This document shows positions 9,934 to 19,089 of a stretch of DNA of 64,000 nucleotides, in pieces. A program made the translations under genes and the position numbers. The stretch is from an uncultured Bacteroidota bacterium (GTDB taxonomy: Bacteria > Bacteroidota > Bacteroidia > B-17B0 > Aurantibacillaceae): NCBI GenBank assembly GCA_903834765.1, contig CAILKE010000071.1, positions 1 to 64,000 of the forward strand. Reading direction: 5' to 3'. The notes below the pieces were generated by a model. The model was not told the origin of the DNA. It worked only from the letters and a program-made list of their open reading frames with translations, and ran no database searches. How positions within the stretch are numbered: the stretch's first letter is position 1; every line of letters starts with the position of its first letter.

Positions 9934-10043
9934 ACATCAGCGTTCTATAAATAAATGCAACGGATAAGACGCAGACAACAATGATTTTTTATGATGAAAA
10001 AAATAGCAAATCATAAACATCTGCGACATCTTCGTTCTATAAA
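9934..10043. repeat. Imperfect repeat cluster between apbE and clpB
   Basis: An 18-nt motif at 9934-9951 (ACATCAGCGTTCTATAAA) recurs with two mismatches at 10026-10043. Between the copies, 9971-9987 and 10008-10024 form an imperfect inverted repeat (12 of 17 positions pair). There is no coding potential. This looks like a small dispersed intergenic element, but no second locus is visible in the window. Confidence 0.45.
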
Positions 10044-10049
10044 AATATC

Positions 10050-12662
10050 CTAAAAACTATATAAAGATGAGTTTCTAAACACAATTTGCTTATCAAATAC
10101 ATCTACAATAATTTCCTTAGCCTGATCTACTTTATCTGCTAATATTTGTTTGGACAATTCGTTTAGTACTTGCTTTTGCAATACACGTTTTATAGGACGC
10201 GCACCGTATTGAGGATCAAAGCCTAATTGCGCTAACCAATCAATCGCTTCATCTGAAGCTGCTATCTTAAGATTTTGTTCAGCTAAACGTTTGGCAATTT
10301 GCTCGAATTGTATTTTCACTATATTATGTACATCATCTCTGCTTAATGGCTCAAACATAATTACTTCATCAATTCTATTCAAAAACTCAGGACGAACCGA
10401 TTTTTTCAATAGATCAAATACTTCGTTTTTAGTTTTTGCTAACACTTCTTCTTTATTGAATTCTGTTAATTGCTCAAAATTATCTTGTATGATATGTGAA
10501 CCAATATTTGATGTCATAATGATAATGGTATTTTTGAAATTAACCGTTCTGCCTTTATTATCAGTCAATCTGCCATCATCCAATACTTGTAACAAAATAT
10601 TAAAAACATCAGGATGTGCTTTTTCAATCTCGTCTAATAAGATAACAGAGTATGGTCTTCTTCTCACAGCCTCTGTTAATTGTCCGCCTTCATCAAAACC
10701 TACATATCCCGGAGGCGCTCCAATTAAGCGACTCACCGCATGACGTTCTTGATATTCAGACATATCAATACGCGTCATCGCATTTTCATTATTAAATAAA
10801 TAATCTGCCAATGCTTTTGCTAATTCTGTTTTACCAACACCTGTTGTGCCTAAGAAAATAAATGAACCTATTGGTTTTTTATTATCTTGCAAACCAGCTC
10901 TGCTTCTTCGCACTGCATCCGATATGGCTTCTATGGCAGCATGTTGTCCAACTACACGTTTGTGTAATTCAACTTCCAGCGCTAATAATTTTTGTTTATC
11001 GCTTTGCAACATTTTAGAAACAGGAATACCTGTCCATGCACTAATGACGTCAGCGATATCTTCGCTGTCCACTTCTTCTTTTAGCAATTGTGAACCGTTC
11101 GCTTTTGCTTCGCTTAATTTATTTTCTAAAGAAACTAATAATGCTTCGGCTTCTTGTATTTTACCGTAACGGATTTCTGCTACCTTACCAAAGTCGCCCT
11201 GTTTCTCGTAATTAGAAGCTTCGTGTTTATAATTTTCTATATCTGCTTTTACTTTTTGTACACCTTCAATTGCTTCTTTTTCGCTTTGCCATTTTGCTTT
11301 TAACGCAATTCGTTTGTCATTTAAATCAGCTAATTCTTTATTTAAGACCTCTACTTTCGCATCTTCTTCCTCACGCTTCATAGCCTCTCGTTCAATTTCA
11401 AGTTGCATGATTTTACGCTCTAACTCATCCAATTCAATTGGCATAGAGTTAATTTGCATACGCAATTTAGACGCTGCTTCATCCATTAAATCAATCGCTT
11501 TATCTGGCAAAAAACGATCGCTGATATAACGTTGAGAAAGTTCTACTGCGGCAATAATTGCCTCATCTTTAATACGCACTTTATGATGTGCTTCATACTT
11601 TTCTTTAATACCACGCAAGATAGAAATAGCATCTTCTGCCGAAGGTTCATCCACCATTACCTTTTGAAATCGTCGCTCTAAGGCTTTATCTTTTTCAAAA
11701 TATTTTTGATACTCATTTAAGGTTGTTGCGCCTATGGCTCTTAATTCGCCTCGAGCTAAAGCAGGTTTCAAAATATTGGCAGCATCCATCGCACTGTCTC
11801 CCCCACCGCCAGCGCCAACTAAGGTGTGAATTTCATCAATGAATAAAACGACATCACCATTACTTCCAATCACTTCTTTTACCACTGACTTTAAACGCTC
11901 TTCGAATTCACCTTTGTATTTAGCGCCAGCAATTAACGCAGCCATATCTAAAGAAAATACTTGCTTACTTTTTAAATTTTCAGGTACATCACCTGCAATG
12001 ATGCGATGTGCTAAACCTTCTGCAATAGCGGTTTTACCAACACCAGGCTCTCCAACTAAAATAGGATTATTTTTAGTACGACGAGATAAAATTTGTAAAA
12101 CGCGACGTATTTCTTCATCTCTACCAATTACAGGATCAAGTTTACCGTTACGTGCTTGCGTATTTAAATTGATTGCATATTTATTAAGTGCGTTGTATGT
12201 TTCTTCAGCTGATTGACTTGTAACATGAGAACCCTTGCGAAGTTCAACAATTGCTGCCTTTAATTCTTTTTCTTTAATGCCATTATCTTTTAATAATTGA
12301 GTAATTGCATCACCGCTCGCTAAAATTCCTAACAATAAGTGCTCGATAGAAACAAATTCATCTTTAAACTCAGTTAAGTAATTAGTTGCTTTGGCAACTG
12401 TTTGATTGGCATTACGCGATAAATAAGGCTCTCCCCCTGAAACTTTAGGATATGATGTCACGATAGCATCAACTGTTTTTGAAAAATTTTGTTGATTAAC
12501 TCCTAATTTTTTTAAGATGAAAGGTGTTACATTTTCATCAACTTCCAAAATAGCTTTTAAAATATGTCCATTTTCGATGGCTTGATTGCCATTAATAGTG
12601 GCTATTTGTATGGCTTGTTGAATAGCCTCTTGCGATTTGATTGTAAAATTATTTAAGTTCAT
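10050..12662 (-). CDS. clpB: ATP-dependent disaggregase ClpB
   Basis: ClpB is a cytosolic hexameric AAA+ chaperone that pulls polypeptides out of aggregates with DnaK. The length of 870 residues is normal for the family. Seen in order are the Clp N domain (1-145, double repeat), AAA-1 with Walker A GEPGVGKT (about 202-209) and Walker B VVLFIDEIHT, the coiled-coil middle domain (about 400-530) that separates ClpB from ClpA/ClpX, and AAA-2 with Walker A GTTGVGKT (about 606) and Walker B VILLDEIEKAHPD. The arginine-finger region RRFQKVMVDEP and the C-terminal D2-small domain (GARPIKRVLQKQVLNEL) are intact. It appears monocistronic. No CIRCE-like heat-shock operator is visible upstream. Confidence 0.97.
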   Translation of the reverse strand: MNLNNFTIKSQEAIQQAIQIATINGNQAIENGHILKAILEVDENVTPFILKKLGVNQQNFSKTVDAIVTSYPKVSGGEPYLSRNANQTVAKATNYLTEFKDEFVSIEHLLLGILASGDAITQLLKDNGIKEKELKAAIVELRKGSHVTSQSAEETYNALNKYAINLNTQARNGKLDPVIGRDEEIRRVLQILSRRTKNNPILVGEPGVGKTAIAEGLAHRIIAGDVPENLKSKQVFSLDMAALIAGAKYKGEFEERLKSVVKEVIGSNGDVVLFIDEIHTLVGAGGGGDSAMDAANILKPALARGELRAIGATTLNEYQKYFEKDKALERRFQKVMVDEPSAEDAISILRGIKEKYEAHHKVRIKDEAIIAAVELSQRYISDRFLPDKAIDLMDEAASKLRMQINSMPIELDELERKIMQLEIEREAMKREEEDAKVEVLNKELADLNDKRIALKAKWQSEKEAIEGVQKVKADIENYKHEASNYEKQGDFGKVAEIRYGKIQEAEALLVSLENKLSEAKANGSQLLKEEVDSEDIADVISAWTGIPVSKMLQSDKQKLLALEVELHKRVVGQHAAIEAISDAVRRSRAGLQDNKKPIGSFIFLGTTGVGKTELAKALADYLFNNENAMTRIDMSEYQERHAVSRLIGAPPGYVGFDEGGQLTEAVRRRPYSVILLDEIEKAHPDVFNILLQVLDDGRLTDNKGRTVNFKNTIIIMTSNIGSHIIQDNFEQLTEFNKEEVLAKTKNEVFDLLKKSVRPEFLNRIDEVIMFEPLSRDDVHNIVKIQFEQIAKRLAEQNLKIAASDEAIDWLAQLGFDPQYGARPIKRVLQKQVLNELSKQILADKVDQAKEIIVDVFDKQIVFRNSSLYSF

Positions 12663-12867
12663 ACGTAAATATTTATTTTTTTGTTTGGGTTCGTCAAATT
12701 ACAGTCCACGCTAAATTATCTGTAATATAGTCTTAAAAATGTAACGAAAATGGTCTATTTGTCTGATTAATATCATTTTTTATGACGTTTCGACTTAACA
12801 TTTTTTTGTAAATCGAATCTATAGTGCATTATATTAATGTCTATTTTTAGATAAAAATAATTAAAGT

Positions 12868-13341
12868 ATGAAGACTATATTTCTATCATTTATTCTGCTT
12901 CTTAATCTTGTAGGCTTTTCGCAAATACCATTGAATCCTGTGACTTGGAAAGCGACTTACATTGATTTGCTAAACAATGAAGGAGAGATAACCTTTACTG
13001 CAACCATCGAAAAAAAGTGGCACATATACTCGCAACGCCCAACAGATGCTGGACCTATCCCCACTAGTTTTTCTGTAACACCATCTAATGATTATATAGC
13101 AATAGGAAAGGTACAAGAAGAAAATGCACACGAAGAATATGTAAAAGCCTTTGAAGCCAAGGTCTTCGTTTTTGAAAATCAAGCCATATTCAAACAAAAA
13201 ATAAAACGGAGTAATAAAAAATCCTTTGTTATTAAAGCATCATTAGAATTTATGACATGTAATGATTCGCAATGCTTACCTCCTAAAACTATTAGTTTTG
13301 ACATTGCTATTGCTGAGTATACAACAAATACAAAAAAATAA
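12868..13341 (+). CDS. Stand-alone DsbD N-terminal domain protein
   Basis: This 157-residue periplasmic protein has a signal peptide (residues 1-18, ending GFSQ) and one domain homologous to the N-terminal (DsbC-binding) domain of DsbD. The characteristic pattern is present: W-H-I-Y-S-Q near residue 50, then a redox Cys pair in TCNDSQCLPP (about residue 130), corresponding to C103/C109 of E. coli nDsbD. It has no transmembrane or thioredoxin domain. The full dsbD gene starts 81 nt downstream on the same strand and has its own copy of the domain. It could be a second periplasmic outlet for electrons from DsbD; this is inference. Confidence 0.85.
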   Translation: MKTIFLSFILLLNLVGFSQIPLNPVTWKATYIDLLNNEGEITFTATIEKKWHIYSQRPTDAGPIPTSFSVTPSNDYIAIGKVQEENAHEEYVKAFEAKVFVFENQAIFKQKIKRSNKKSFVIKASLEFMTCNDSQCLPPKTISFDIAIAEYTTNTKK

Positions 13342-13422
13342 ATTTAGGAATCACATAATACATTTATTTAACGTTTCATATTTGGTTTACAACGCTTAAT
13401 TTTACAACTCAAAACTTCTGTT

Positions 13423-15507
13423 ATGTCAAAAAAAATAGCCACTCTTCTTTTAACCTTAATTACTACTTTTTCTTTTTTAATAGCGCAAGAAACTCCAGTA
13501 CATTTCAAATTATCTACTAAAAAAATAACGGACTGTGAATATGATTTGGTTTTCAATGCGTCGATTGACGATGGTTGGCATTTATACTCCTTAAAAAGAG
13601 CTGCTGAGGATGGCCCTAATCCAACAGTATTTATGTTTAATAAGTCCAATGAGTATGAATTGGTTGGTAAAACAACCGAAAGCAAAACTGTGCAAGAATT
13701 TGATAAGGTGTTTGAAATGCAAGTTGCATACTTTAAACATACGGCGATGTTTACGCAACGCATAAAATTAAAAACAGACAAAAAAATTACTATTAGTGGA
13801 AAGTATGAGTTCCAGGCTTGTACAGAAGAAAAATGTATTTTCCCGCCTGCTGATAAATTTGATTTTAGTTTACAAGGTACTGCCGGTTGTATCAATACAA
13901 CCTCAGCCGTTATTACAATTTCCGCGGATGATAAAATCAAACAAAAAAGTGATTCCATAGCGGCAATAGATTCAACTCAAGTTGCAAATCAAACTAATGA
14001 GTCAATTAATAGTTCAACAGTAGCTTTACATTCCGATATCGTTGATGTAGAAAAAGAAACTGAAAATAAAGCATGGTGGGCTATTTTTTTAGCTGGATTT
14101 TTAGGTGGTTTAACGGCATTATTAACTCCTTGCGTGTTTCCAATGATACCAATGAATGTGAGTTTCTTTACGAAACAAAGCAAAACAAAATCTCAGGGAA
14201 TTAGAAACGCTTTTTTATTCGCTATATCTATTATTGTTTTATATGTAGCTTTAGGATTGGGTGTTACCTTAATATTTGGCGCAGGCGCTCTGCATTCTCT
14301 CTCTACGAACGTATGGTTCAACTTAGCATTCTTTGTCTTACTCCTTGTATTCGCTATGTCTTTTTTAGGAGCCTTCGAAATTACATTACCAAGTTCGTTC
14401 GTTAATAAAATAGATGCTAAATCCGACAAGGGTGGCTATATCGGAATTTTCTTTATGGCTTTTACTTTAGTTTTAGTTTCATTTTCTTGTACGGGTCCAA
14501 TTATAGGAACGTTGTTAGTTGAAGCAGCAACAAGCATTTCAGGGCCTTTTTGGGGAATGTTCGGCTTTGCATTAGCCTTGGCTTTACCCTTTGGATTATT
14601 TGCTGCTTTCCCAGGTTGGATGAATTCATTGCCACAATCAGGTGGTTGGTTAAATACCGTTAAAGTGACCTTAGGCTTTTTAGAATTAGCTTTAGCCTTG
14701 AAATTCGCATCCAATGCGGATTTGGTAATACAGGCAGGTATTTTAACACGTGAAGTGTTTATTGGAATATGGATTGCAATTTTCGCATTCTTATCTTTTT
14801 ACTTATTGGGTGTATTTAAAACATCACACGATAGTGATGTAAAATATGTTTCTGTTGGTCGATTATTTGTCGCCATCACATCCTTTTTTATATGTATGTA
14901 TTTAATACCAGGTTTGTGGGGTGCACCATTAAAATTATTTTCTGGAATACTACCACCACTAGAATATTCTGAATCTCCGCATGGTTTTGGAGGCTCTGCA
15001 GGAAATACAAACACGCCTTCTGTTCCTAACGATCCTGAATTTGCAAAATACATGGAGGTTAATAAAAATGGCATCATTCATTTTAAAAATGATTATGAAC
15101 ATGCATTGGCTTATGCTAAAAAAGTGGGGAAACCTTTATTAATAGACTTTACAGGGCATGCTTGTGCTAATTGCCGTAAGACAGAAGATTATGTTTGGCC
15201 GGATCATGAAGTGACCAAACGATTAAATAATAATGTGGTATTAGTTTCATTATATGTAGATGATAAGCGAGCTTTAAATCCAAAAGACTTTATGACTGTT
15301 CAATGGTATGGTAAAGAGCGTGAAATAACAGACATTGGAGATAAATATAAATATTTGGAAGAAACAATTTATGGATCAAGTACACAACCTTTGTATGTAT
15401 TAGTTGATGGAAATGAAAAACTATTAACTCCTGTGAGAGGTTATGATCCAAGTATCGAAGAATATGTGAAGTGGATGGATGTAGGCATTTCTAAATACAA
15501 AAAATAA
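13423..15507 (+). CDS. dsbD: Thiol:disulfide interchange protein DsbD
   Basis: DsbD carries reducing power from cytosolic thioredoxin across the inner membrane to periplasmic substrates. The 694-residue protein has all three modules. After the signal peptide, nDsbD has a Cys pair (ACTEEKCIFPP, about 135-141). The eight-helix transmembrane part (about 215-510) has its two catalytic Cys in LLTPCVFPMIPM and SFSCTGPIIGTLL. The C-terminal thioredoxin domain has H-A-C-A-N-C-R-K (CxxC at about 581-584). All six expected cysteines are therefore present. A linker rich in Ser/Asn/Thr joins the first two modules. It lies between its stand-alone N-domain paralogue and dtd (3-nt gap), which suggests co-transcription. 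Confidence 0.96.
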   Translation: MSKKIATLLLTLITTFSFLIAQETPVHFKLSTKKITDCEYDLVFNASIDDGWHLYSLKRAAEDGPNPTVFMFNKSNEYELVGKTTESKTVQEFDKVFEMQVAYFKHTAMFTQRIKLKTDKKITISGKYEFQACTEEKCIFPPADKFDFSLQGTAGCINTTSAVITISADDKIKQKSDSIAAIDSTQVANQTNESINSSTVALHSDIVDVEKETENKAWWAIFLAGFLGGLTALLTPCVFPMIPMNVSFFTKQSKTKSQGIRNAFLFAISIIVLYVALGLGVTLIFGAGALHSLSTNVWFNLAFFVLLLVFAMSFLGAFEITLPSSFVNKIDAKSDKGGYIGIFFMAFTLVLVSFSCTGPIIGTLLVEAATSISGPFWGMFGFALALALPFGLFAAFPGWMNSLPQSGGWLNTVKVTLGFLELALALKFASNADLVIQAGILTREVFIGIWIAIFAFLSFYLLGVFKTSHDSDVKYVSVGRLFVAITSFFICMYLIPGLWGAPLKLFSGILPPLEYSESPHGFGGSAGNTNTPSVPNDPEFAKYMEVNKNGIIHFKNDYEHALAYAKKVGKPLLIDFTGHACANCRKTEDYVWPDHEVTKRLNNNVVLVSLYVDDKRALNPKDFMTVQWYGKEREITDIGDKYKYLEETIYGSSTQPLYVLVDGNEKLLTPVRGYDPSIEEYVKWMDVGISKYKK

Positions 15508-15510
15508 CTC

Positions 15511-15963
15511 ATGCGTTTTGTTATTCAACGTGTAACGGAAGCGTCTGTAACAATTGATAATGCTATATATTCAAGCATCACTCAAGGTTTTTTAGTATTG
15601 GTCGGCATTGAAGAATTAGATACAATAGAGGATGCTGATTGGCTGTGTTCTAAATTAATTAGCCTTCGTATATTTAGTGATGATGAAGGAAAAATGAACT
15701 TGTCTTTGCAAGATATAAAAGGTGATCTACTACTTGTTTCTCAATTCACTTTATTTGCCTCTACTAAAAAAGGTAATCGTCCATCGTTTATAAAATCAGC
15801 TAAGCCTGATGTTGCTATACCGTTATATGAATATTGCATCTCCCAATTATCAACGATGCTTCAGAAACCCATAAAAACTGGAGTATTCGGCGCCGACATG
15901 AAAGTGGCTTTAGTCAATGATGGACCGGTTACAATTTTGATGGATAGTAAAAATAAAGAGTAA
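15511..15963 (+). CDS. dtd: D-aminoacyl-tRNA deacylase
   Basis: Dtd is a cytosolic homodimer that hydrolyses D-amino acids (and Gly from tRNA-Ala) off mischarged tRNAs, keeping them out of translation. The 150-residue length is standard. The two defining motifs are present: SQFTLFA (residues about 77-83, with the catalytic-site Ser-Gln) and the cross-subunit motif in the NDGPVTI segment (Gly-Pro at about 139-140). The N-terminus MRFVIQRVTEASVTID is typical. It begins 3 nt after the dsbD stop codon. Confidence 0.96.
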   Translation: MRFVIQRVTEASVTIDNAIYSSITQGFLVLVGIEELDTIEDADWLCSKLISLRIFSDDEGKMNLSLQDIKGDLLLVSQFTLFASTKKGNRPSFIKSAKPDVAIPLYEYCISQLSTMLQKPIKTGVFGADMKVALVNDGPVTILMDSKNKE

Positions 15964-16012
15964 GCATTTCTAGAGTGTATTCAAAAACTTAGTCTCTTTT
16001 TACATTTTTTTC

Positions 16013-16125
16013 CTTGACGAAAAAAAGTAACAAAAAAAGTCAAGCCAAAACGCCAAATCCATTTTTCTTCACACATTCCACGCTTCAGCTCCGCCAGAAA
16101 AATTAGGATTTCACACCGTTTTGGC
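16013..16125. repeat. Intergenic element with nested inverted repeats
   Basis: The gap of about 240 nt between dtd and the next convergent gene holds no gene. It contains a short inverted repeat, CTTGAC (16013-16018) with GTCAAG (16039-16044), around an A-rich loop. A second, longer-range one pairs GCCAAAACG (16044-16052) with CGTTTTGGC (16117-16125). The sequence resembles a class of intergenic element I recall as common downstream of genes in Bacteroidota; that is from memory and unverified. It may also help terminate the two convergent transcripts. Confidence 0.5.
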
Positions 16126-16204
16126 AAAACCCTCCGCACAATTACCAATGCGTGTATTAGTTAATTATAACTTAATTCCGCTAAAAATATTTTGTAAAAC
16201 AAAA

Positions 16205-18037
16205 CTATCGGCAATACATACTAATGGATTGCTGAGCAGGCGTAAATCCTAAATTAACGGCCGTTCTTAAATCAGCACAAGGGTTTTGTTTTAAATTGAC
16301 TTTTACGACTCCCTTCCAATAATAAGCCTCTGCAAAATTTGGATTGAGTGTTGTACAAGCGTTCAAATCATTTAAACAGGCCGTGAAATTTTGTTGTTTA
16401 CCATACAAAATACCTCTACGCATAAAAAACAAAGGCTCATCAGTATATTTAGTAATTGCCTTATTATAGAATGATAGTGCCTTATCTAATTGATTCAAAT
16501 CGTCATAACAAGTCGCCATCACAAAATTTGCTTTAATGTTCGCAGCATCTATTTTCAATACGGTTTCTGCATCTGCAATTGCTTTTGGAAAATCTTTTAA
16601 GGCATAATATAAATTCGCTCTTGCCACATACGCTTTTGGATATTTGTTTAATTCAATGGCTTTATTGAAATCGTTCAAAGCTCTATCATATCTATTTGTT
16701 TGAGCATACAACAATCCTCTATTATAATAGCCTTTGTAATAATTGGTGTTCTCATTGATAGCAGAATTTAAATAAGTCATTGCCGGATCGTATTGTTTAT
16801 TGAGCATATATTCTGCCCCCAAACTATTTAGTGCCACAAAAGAGTGAGGATATTTTTTTAGAATATCACTGTATAAAGAAATACTATTTTTCCAAACACT
16901 GGTCCTCGCAAAAGATAAACCACCTAATACAAATAAAAGTATAAACGAAATAAGTTTGAGTTGTTTTTGATTTATGGAAATTAAGGAAACAATCGCAATA
17001 CCAATGCCAACTAATGGCAGGTATAAATAACGATCTGCCGTCAAAACCTCTCCAAATGGGATGAATTGAAGCACTAGTACTAAATTGATGAAAAAGAAAG
17101 CGACTCCAAATAAAGTTGTATATTTTTTTGTTTTATATAATTTATAAATCAAAAATCCCATGACGATCAGTAAAACATAACCACTTATCATACTCACTAG
17201 TTTGTTTTGTGGGTAAGGATAAATAACTGACAAATTAATTGGCAACAAAAACTTATTGAAGTATTGTATGATAGCATAACCGGCATAACCAATACGCTCG
17301 TATATAGGATATGCATGGCTGTTGGTTAAGAATTTATCTTCCGTACGAGTATAAATCGTGACTAAGCCAATTATGAAAGCTACAATCAAAAAAGGGATTT
17401 TATTTAAAAATAATTTTTTATCAAATGTCTTTCCTAAAACATAATCAATAGCAAATAAACATAAGGGAAAGCAAATAGCAGAAGGCTTGCTAAGTACCGA
17501 AAATACAAAGAGGATAAAGGCATATACATAAAAACGTTTATTATTTTCCTTACAAAACTTGATATAATAAATGGATGCTGCTAAAAAAAAGAGAGCATAA
17601 ATGGTATTGTTCTTCGCTGCCACCCAAGCAACTGTTTCTATTTGCGTAGGATGAAAACAAAAAATGACACAGACTAAAAAAGCTTTATAAGTGTCGTTCA
17701 ATAGCAATTTCACTAATTTAAAAACAAGCAACACATTGATAAAATGAACTACCAAATTAGAACTGTGCTGCCAAAAAGCCGAACCTTTAAATAATAACCA
17801 ATCGATTGCAAAAATAATCATGGTAATTGGTGCATAATTGCCAACATAATGTTTCGTAAAAAATGCTTTGAGATTAAACTCATGAACATCCATGTTAGCG
17901 AGTAGCACATCCTTATCATCCCAACTTATAAAATTGGCTGAAAACAAATTCAAGTAAACTATAGGAAAAGCAAGCGCTATAAGCAACATTAATAAGCTGC
18001 TAGGATCTGCTTTCATATTTTGAATGACTTTGTTCAT
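16205..18037 (-). CDS. GT-C family membrane glycosyltransferase with TPR tail
   Basis: This 610-residue protein has about ten membrane helices in residues 15-380 and a C-terminal TPR region (about 385-590; for example YKGYYNRGLLYAQTNRYDRAL). The first loop has the Asp-Asp pair SWDDKDVLL that GT-C polyprenyl-phosphate-sugar transferases use near the active site. The downstream segments FCFHPTQIETVAWVAAKNNT and SVLSKPSAICFPL match the TMTC/DUF1736-like layout. Such proteins are thought to move sugars from lipid carriers to proteins on the outer face of the membrane. The donor and acceptor here are unknown. A TAnnTTTG box lies only 4 nt upstream of the ATG. The TPR half may hold the acceptor. 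Confidence 0.8.
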   Translation of the reverse strand: MNKVIQNMKADPSSLLMLLIALAFPIVYLNLFSANFISWDDKDVLLANMDVHEFNLKAFFTKHYVGNYAPITMIIFAIDWLLFKGSAFWQHSSNLVVHFINVLLVFKLVKLLLNDTYKAFLVCVIFCFHPTQIETVAWVAAKNNTIYALFFLAASIYYIKFCKENNKRFYVYAFILFVFSVLSKPSAICFPLCLFAIDYVLGKTFDKKLFLNKIPFLIVAFIIGLVTIYTRTEDKFLTNSHAYPIYERIGYAGYAIIQYFNKFLLPINLSVIYPYPQNKLVSMISGYVLLIVMGFLIYKLYKTKKYTTLFGVAFFFINLVLVLQFIPFGEVLTADRYLYLPLVGIGIAIVSLISINQKQLKLISFILLFVLGGLSFARTSVWKNSISLYSDILKKYPHSFVALNSLGAEYMLNKQYDPAMTYLNSAINENTNYYKGYYNRGLLYAQTNRYDRALNDFNKAIELNKYPKAYVARANLYYALKDFPKAIADAETVLKIDAANIKANFVMATCYDDLNQLDKALSFYNKAITKYTDEPLFFMRRGILYGKQQNFTACLNDLNACTTLNPNFAEAYYWKGVVKVNLKQNPCADLRTAVNLGFTPAQQSISMYCR

Positions 18038-18114
18038 AAAACAAATTTAATGTTTGTTGTTAAACTATCATACATTATATTTACGAGTCAGTTTAAATTT
18101 ATATTGTAATAATT

Positions 18115-18213
18115 GTTATCCGTATTTTTGAGCGAAAAGAGGCAAATTTTGCAGAGATAGTTGGCTACTATCTCGAAAAATTTAACGAATTTGCAGCCGA
18201 AAAGACGTATAAC
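18115..18213. repeat. Long imperfect palindrome (possible dispersed element)
   Basis: Nearly 100 nt between the divergent GT-C and GT2 genes folds on itself. The outer arm at 18115-18133 (starting GTTATC) faces 18196-18213 (ending GTATAAC), and AAATTTT faces AAAAATTT further in. At the centre is a perfect 8-bp stem GAGATAGT (18154-18161) / ACTATCTC (18167-18174) with loop TGGCT. It does not end in a T-run, so it is not a typical terminator. A dispersed palindromic element or a structured leader for the GT2 gene are both possible. Confidence 0.55.
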
Positions 18214-18250
18214 AAAATTATTAGATAAATTTTAAACAGGCTCCCATACT

Positions 18251-19009
18251 ATGCCAAAAATATCGGTAGTCATCATAACTTATAATGAGGAAAAAAACAT
18301 TGCTCGTTGTATACAATCGGTAAAAGATATTGCCGATGAAATTGTGGTACTCGATTCTTTTAGTAAAGATAAAACCAAACAAATATGCGAAAGCTTAGGC
18401 GCTAAGTTTTATGAACATGCATTTGATGGGCATATTCAACAAAAGAATAGAGCCATTACTTACGCATCCTTTTCGCATATTTTATCATTAGATGCAGATG
18501 AGGCATTAGATGAAACACTCAAGCAATCTATTATCGACGTAAAAAATAATTGGACGCACGATGGCTATTACATGAATCGCTTAACCAACTATTGTGGGCA
18601 TTGGGTAAAACATTGCAATTGGTATCCAGATACAAAGTTGCGTTTATGGGATAGTAGAAAAGGATCATGGACAGGAATTAATCCCCATGATAAATATGAA
18701 TTACATGATGGCGATAGTAACACAAAACATATTAAAGGAGATATATTACATTACAGTTTTAATTCCGTTACTGACCATTATAAACAAGTAGAATACTTCA
18801 CTGACATTTCTTCTAAAGCTTATTTTGACAAAGGAAAGAAAGCACCTTTATATAAATTACTTGTAAACCCATTTGCAAAGTTTATTGATCATTATTTGTT
18901 GCATGTAGGATTTTTAGATGGCAAAGCTGGCTTTTCGATTTCTAAAATTTCAGCGTATGCTACCTATTTAAAATATAAAAAATTAAGAGATTTATGGAAG
19001 ACTCAATAA
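18251..19009 (+). CDS. Glycosyltransferase family 2 (WaaE/KdtX-like)
   Basis: This 252-residue cytosolic GT-A enzyme starts with the family hallmark ISVVIITYNEEKNIARCIQS. It continues with IVVLDSFSKDKT and the metal-binding D-x-D in ILSLDADEAL (about residue 85). The later GHWVKHCNWYPDTKLRLW segment and the HYSF/KQVEYF region are typical of the lipopolysaccharide core beta-glucosyltransferase group (WaaE/KdtX-like). It likely adds a sugar to an envelope glycolipid. The acceptor is not known. It is the first of three co-oriented envelope-sugar genes (with GT4 and SDR). Confidence 0.88.
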   Translation: MPKISVVIITYNEEKNIARCIQSVKDIADEIVVLDSFSKDKTKQICESLGAKFYEHAFDGHIQQKNRAITYASFSHILSLDADEALDETLKQSIIDVKNNWTHDGYYMNRLTNYCGHWVKHCNWYPDTKLRLWDSRKGSWTGINPHDKYELHDGDSNTKHIKGDILHYSFNSVTDHYKQVEYFTDISSKAYFDKGKKAPLYKLLVNPFAKFIDHYLLHVGFLDGKAGFSISKISAYATYLKYKKLRDLWKTQ

Positions 19010-19089
19010 ACGAGTTAGCGATTTCCTTATAATATAAAACTTGTAATTATTTACTAAATTCAAACAACCAAAAACAAAAATCAAATAGC

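Noticed and set aside
10291-12216. Several plus-strand open frames of 70-150 codons opposite clpB
   Set aside because: They are antisense shadows of a highly conserved, intact clpB; their translations are Ser/Ile/Lys-rich with no motif or start context.
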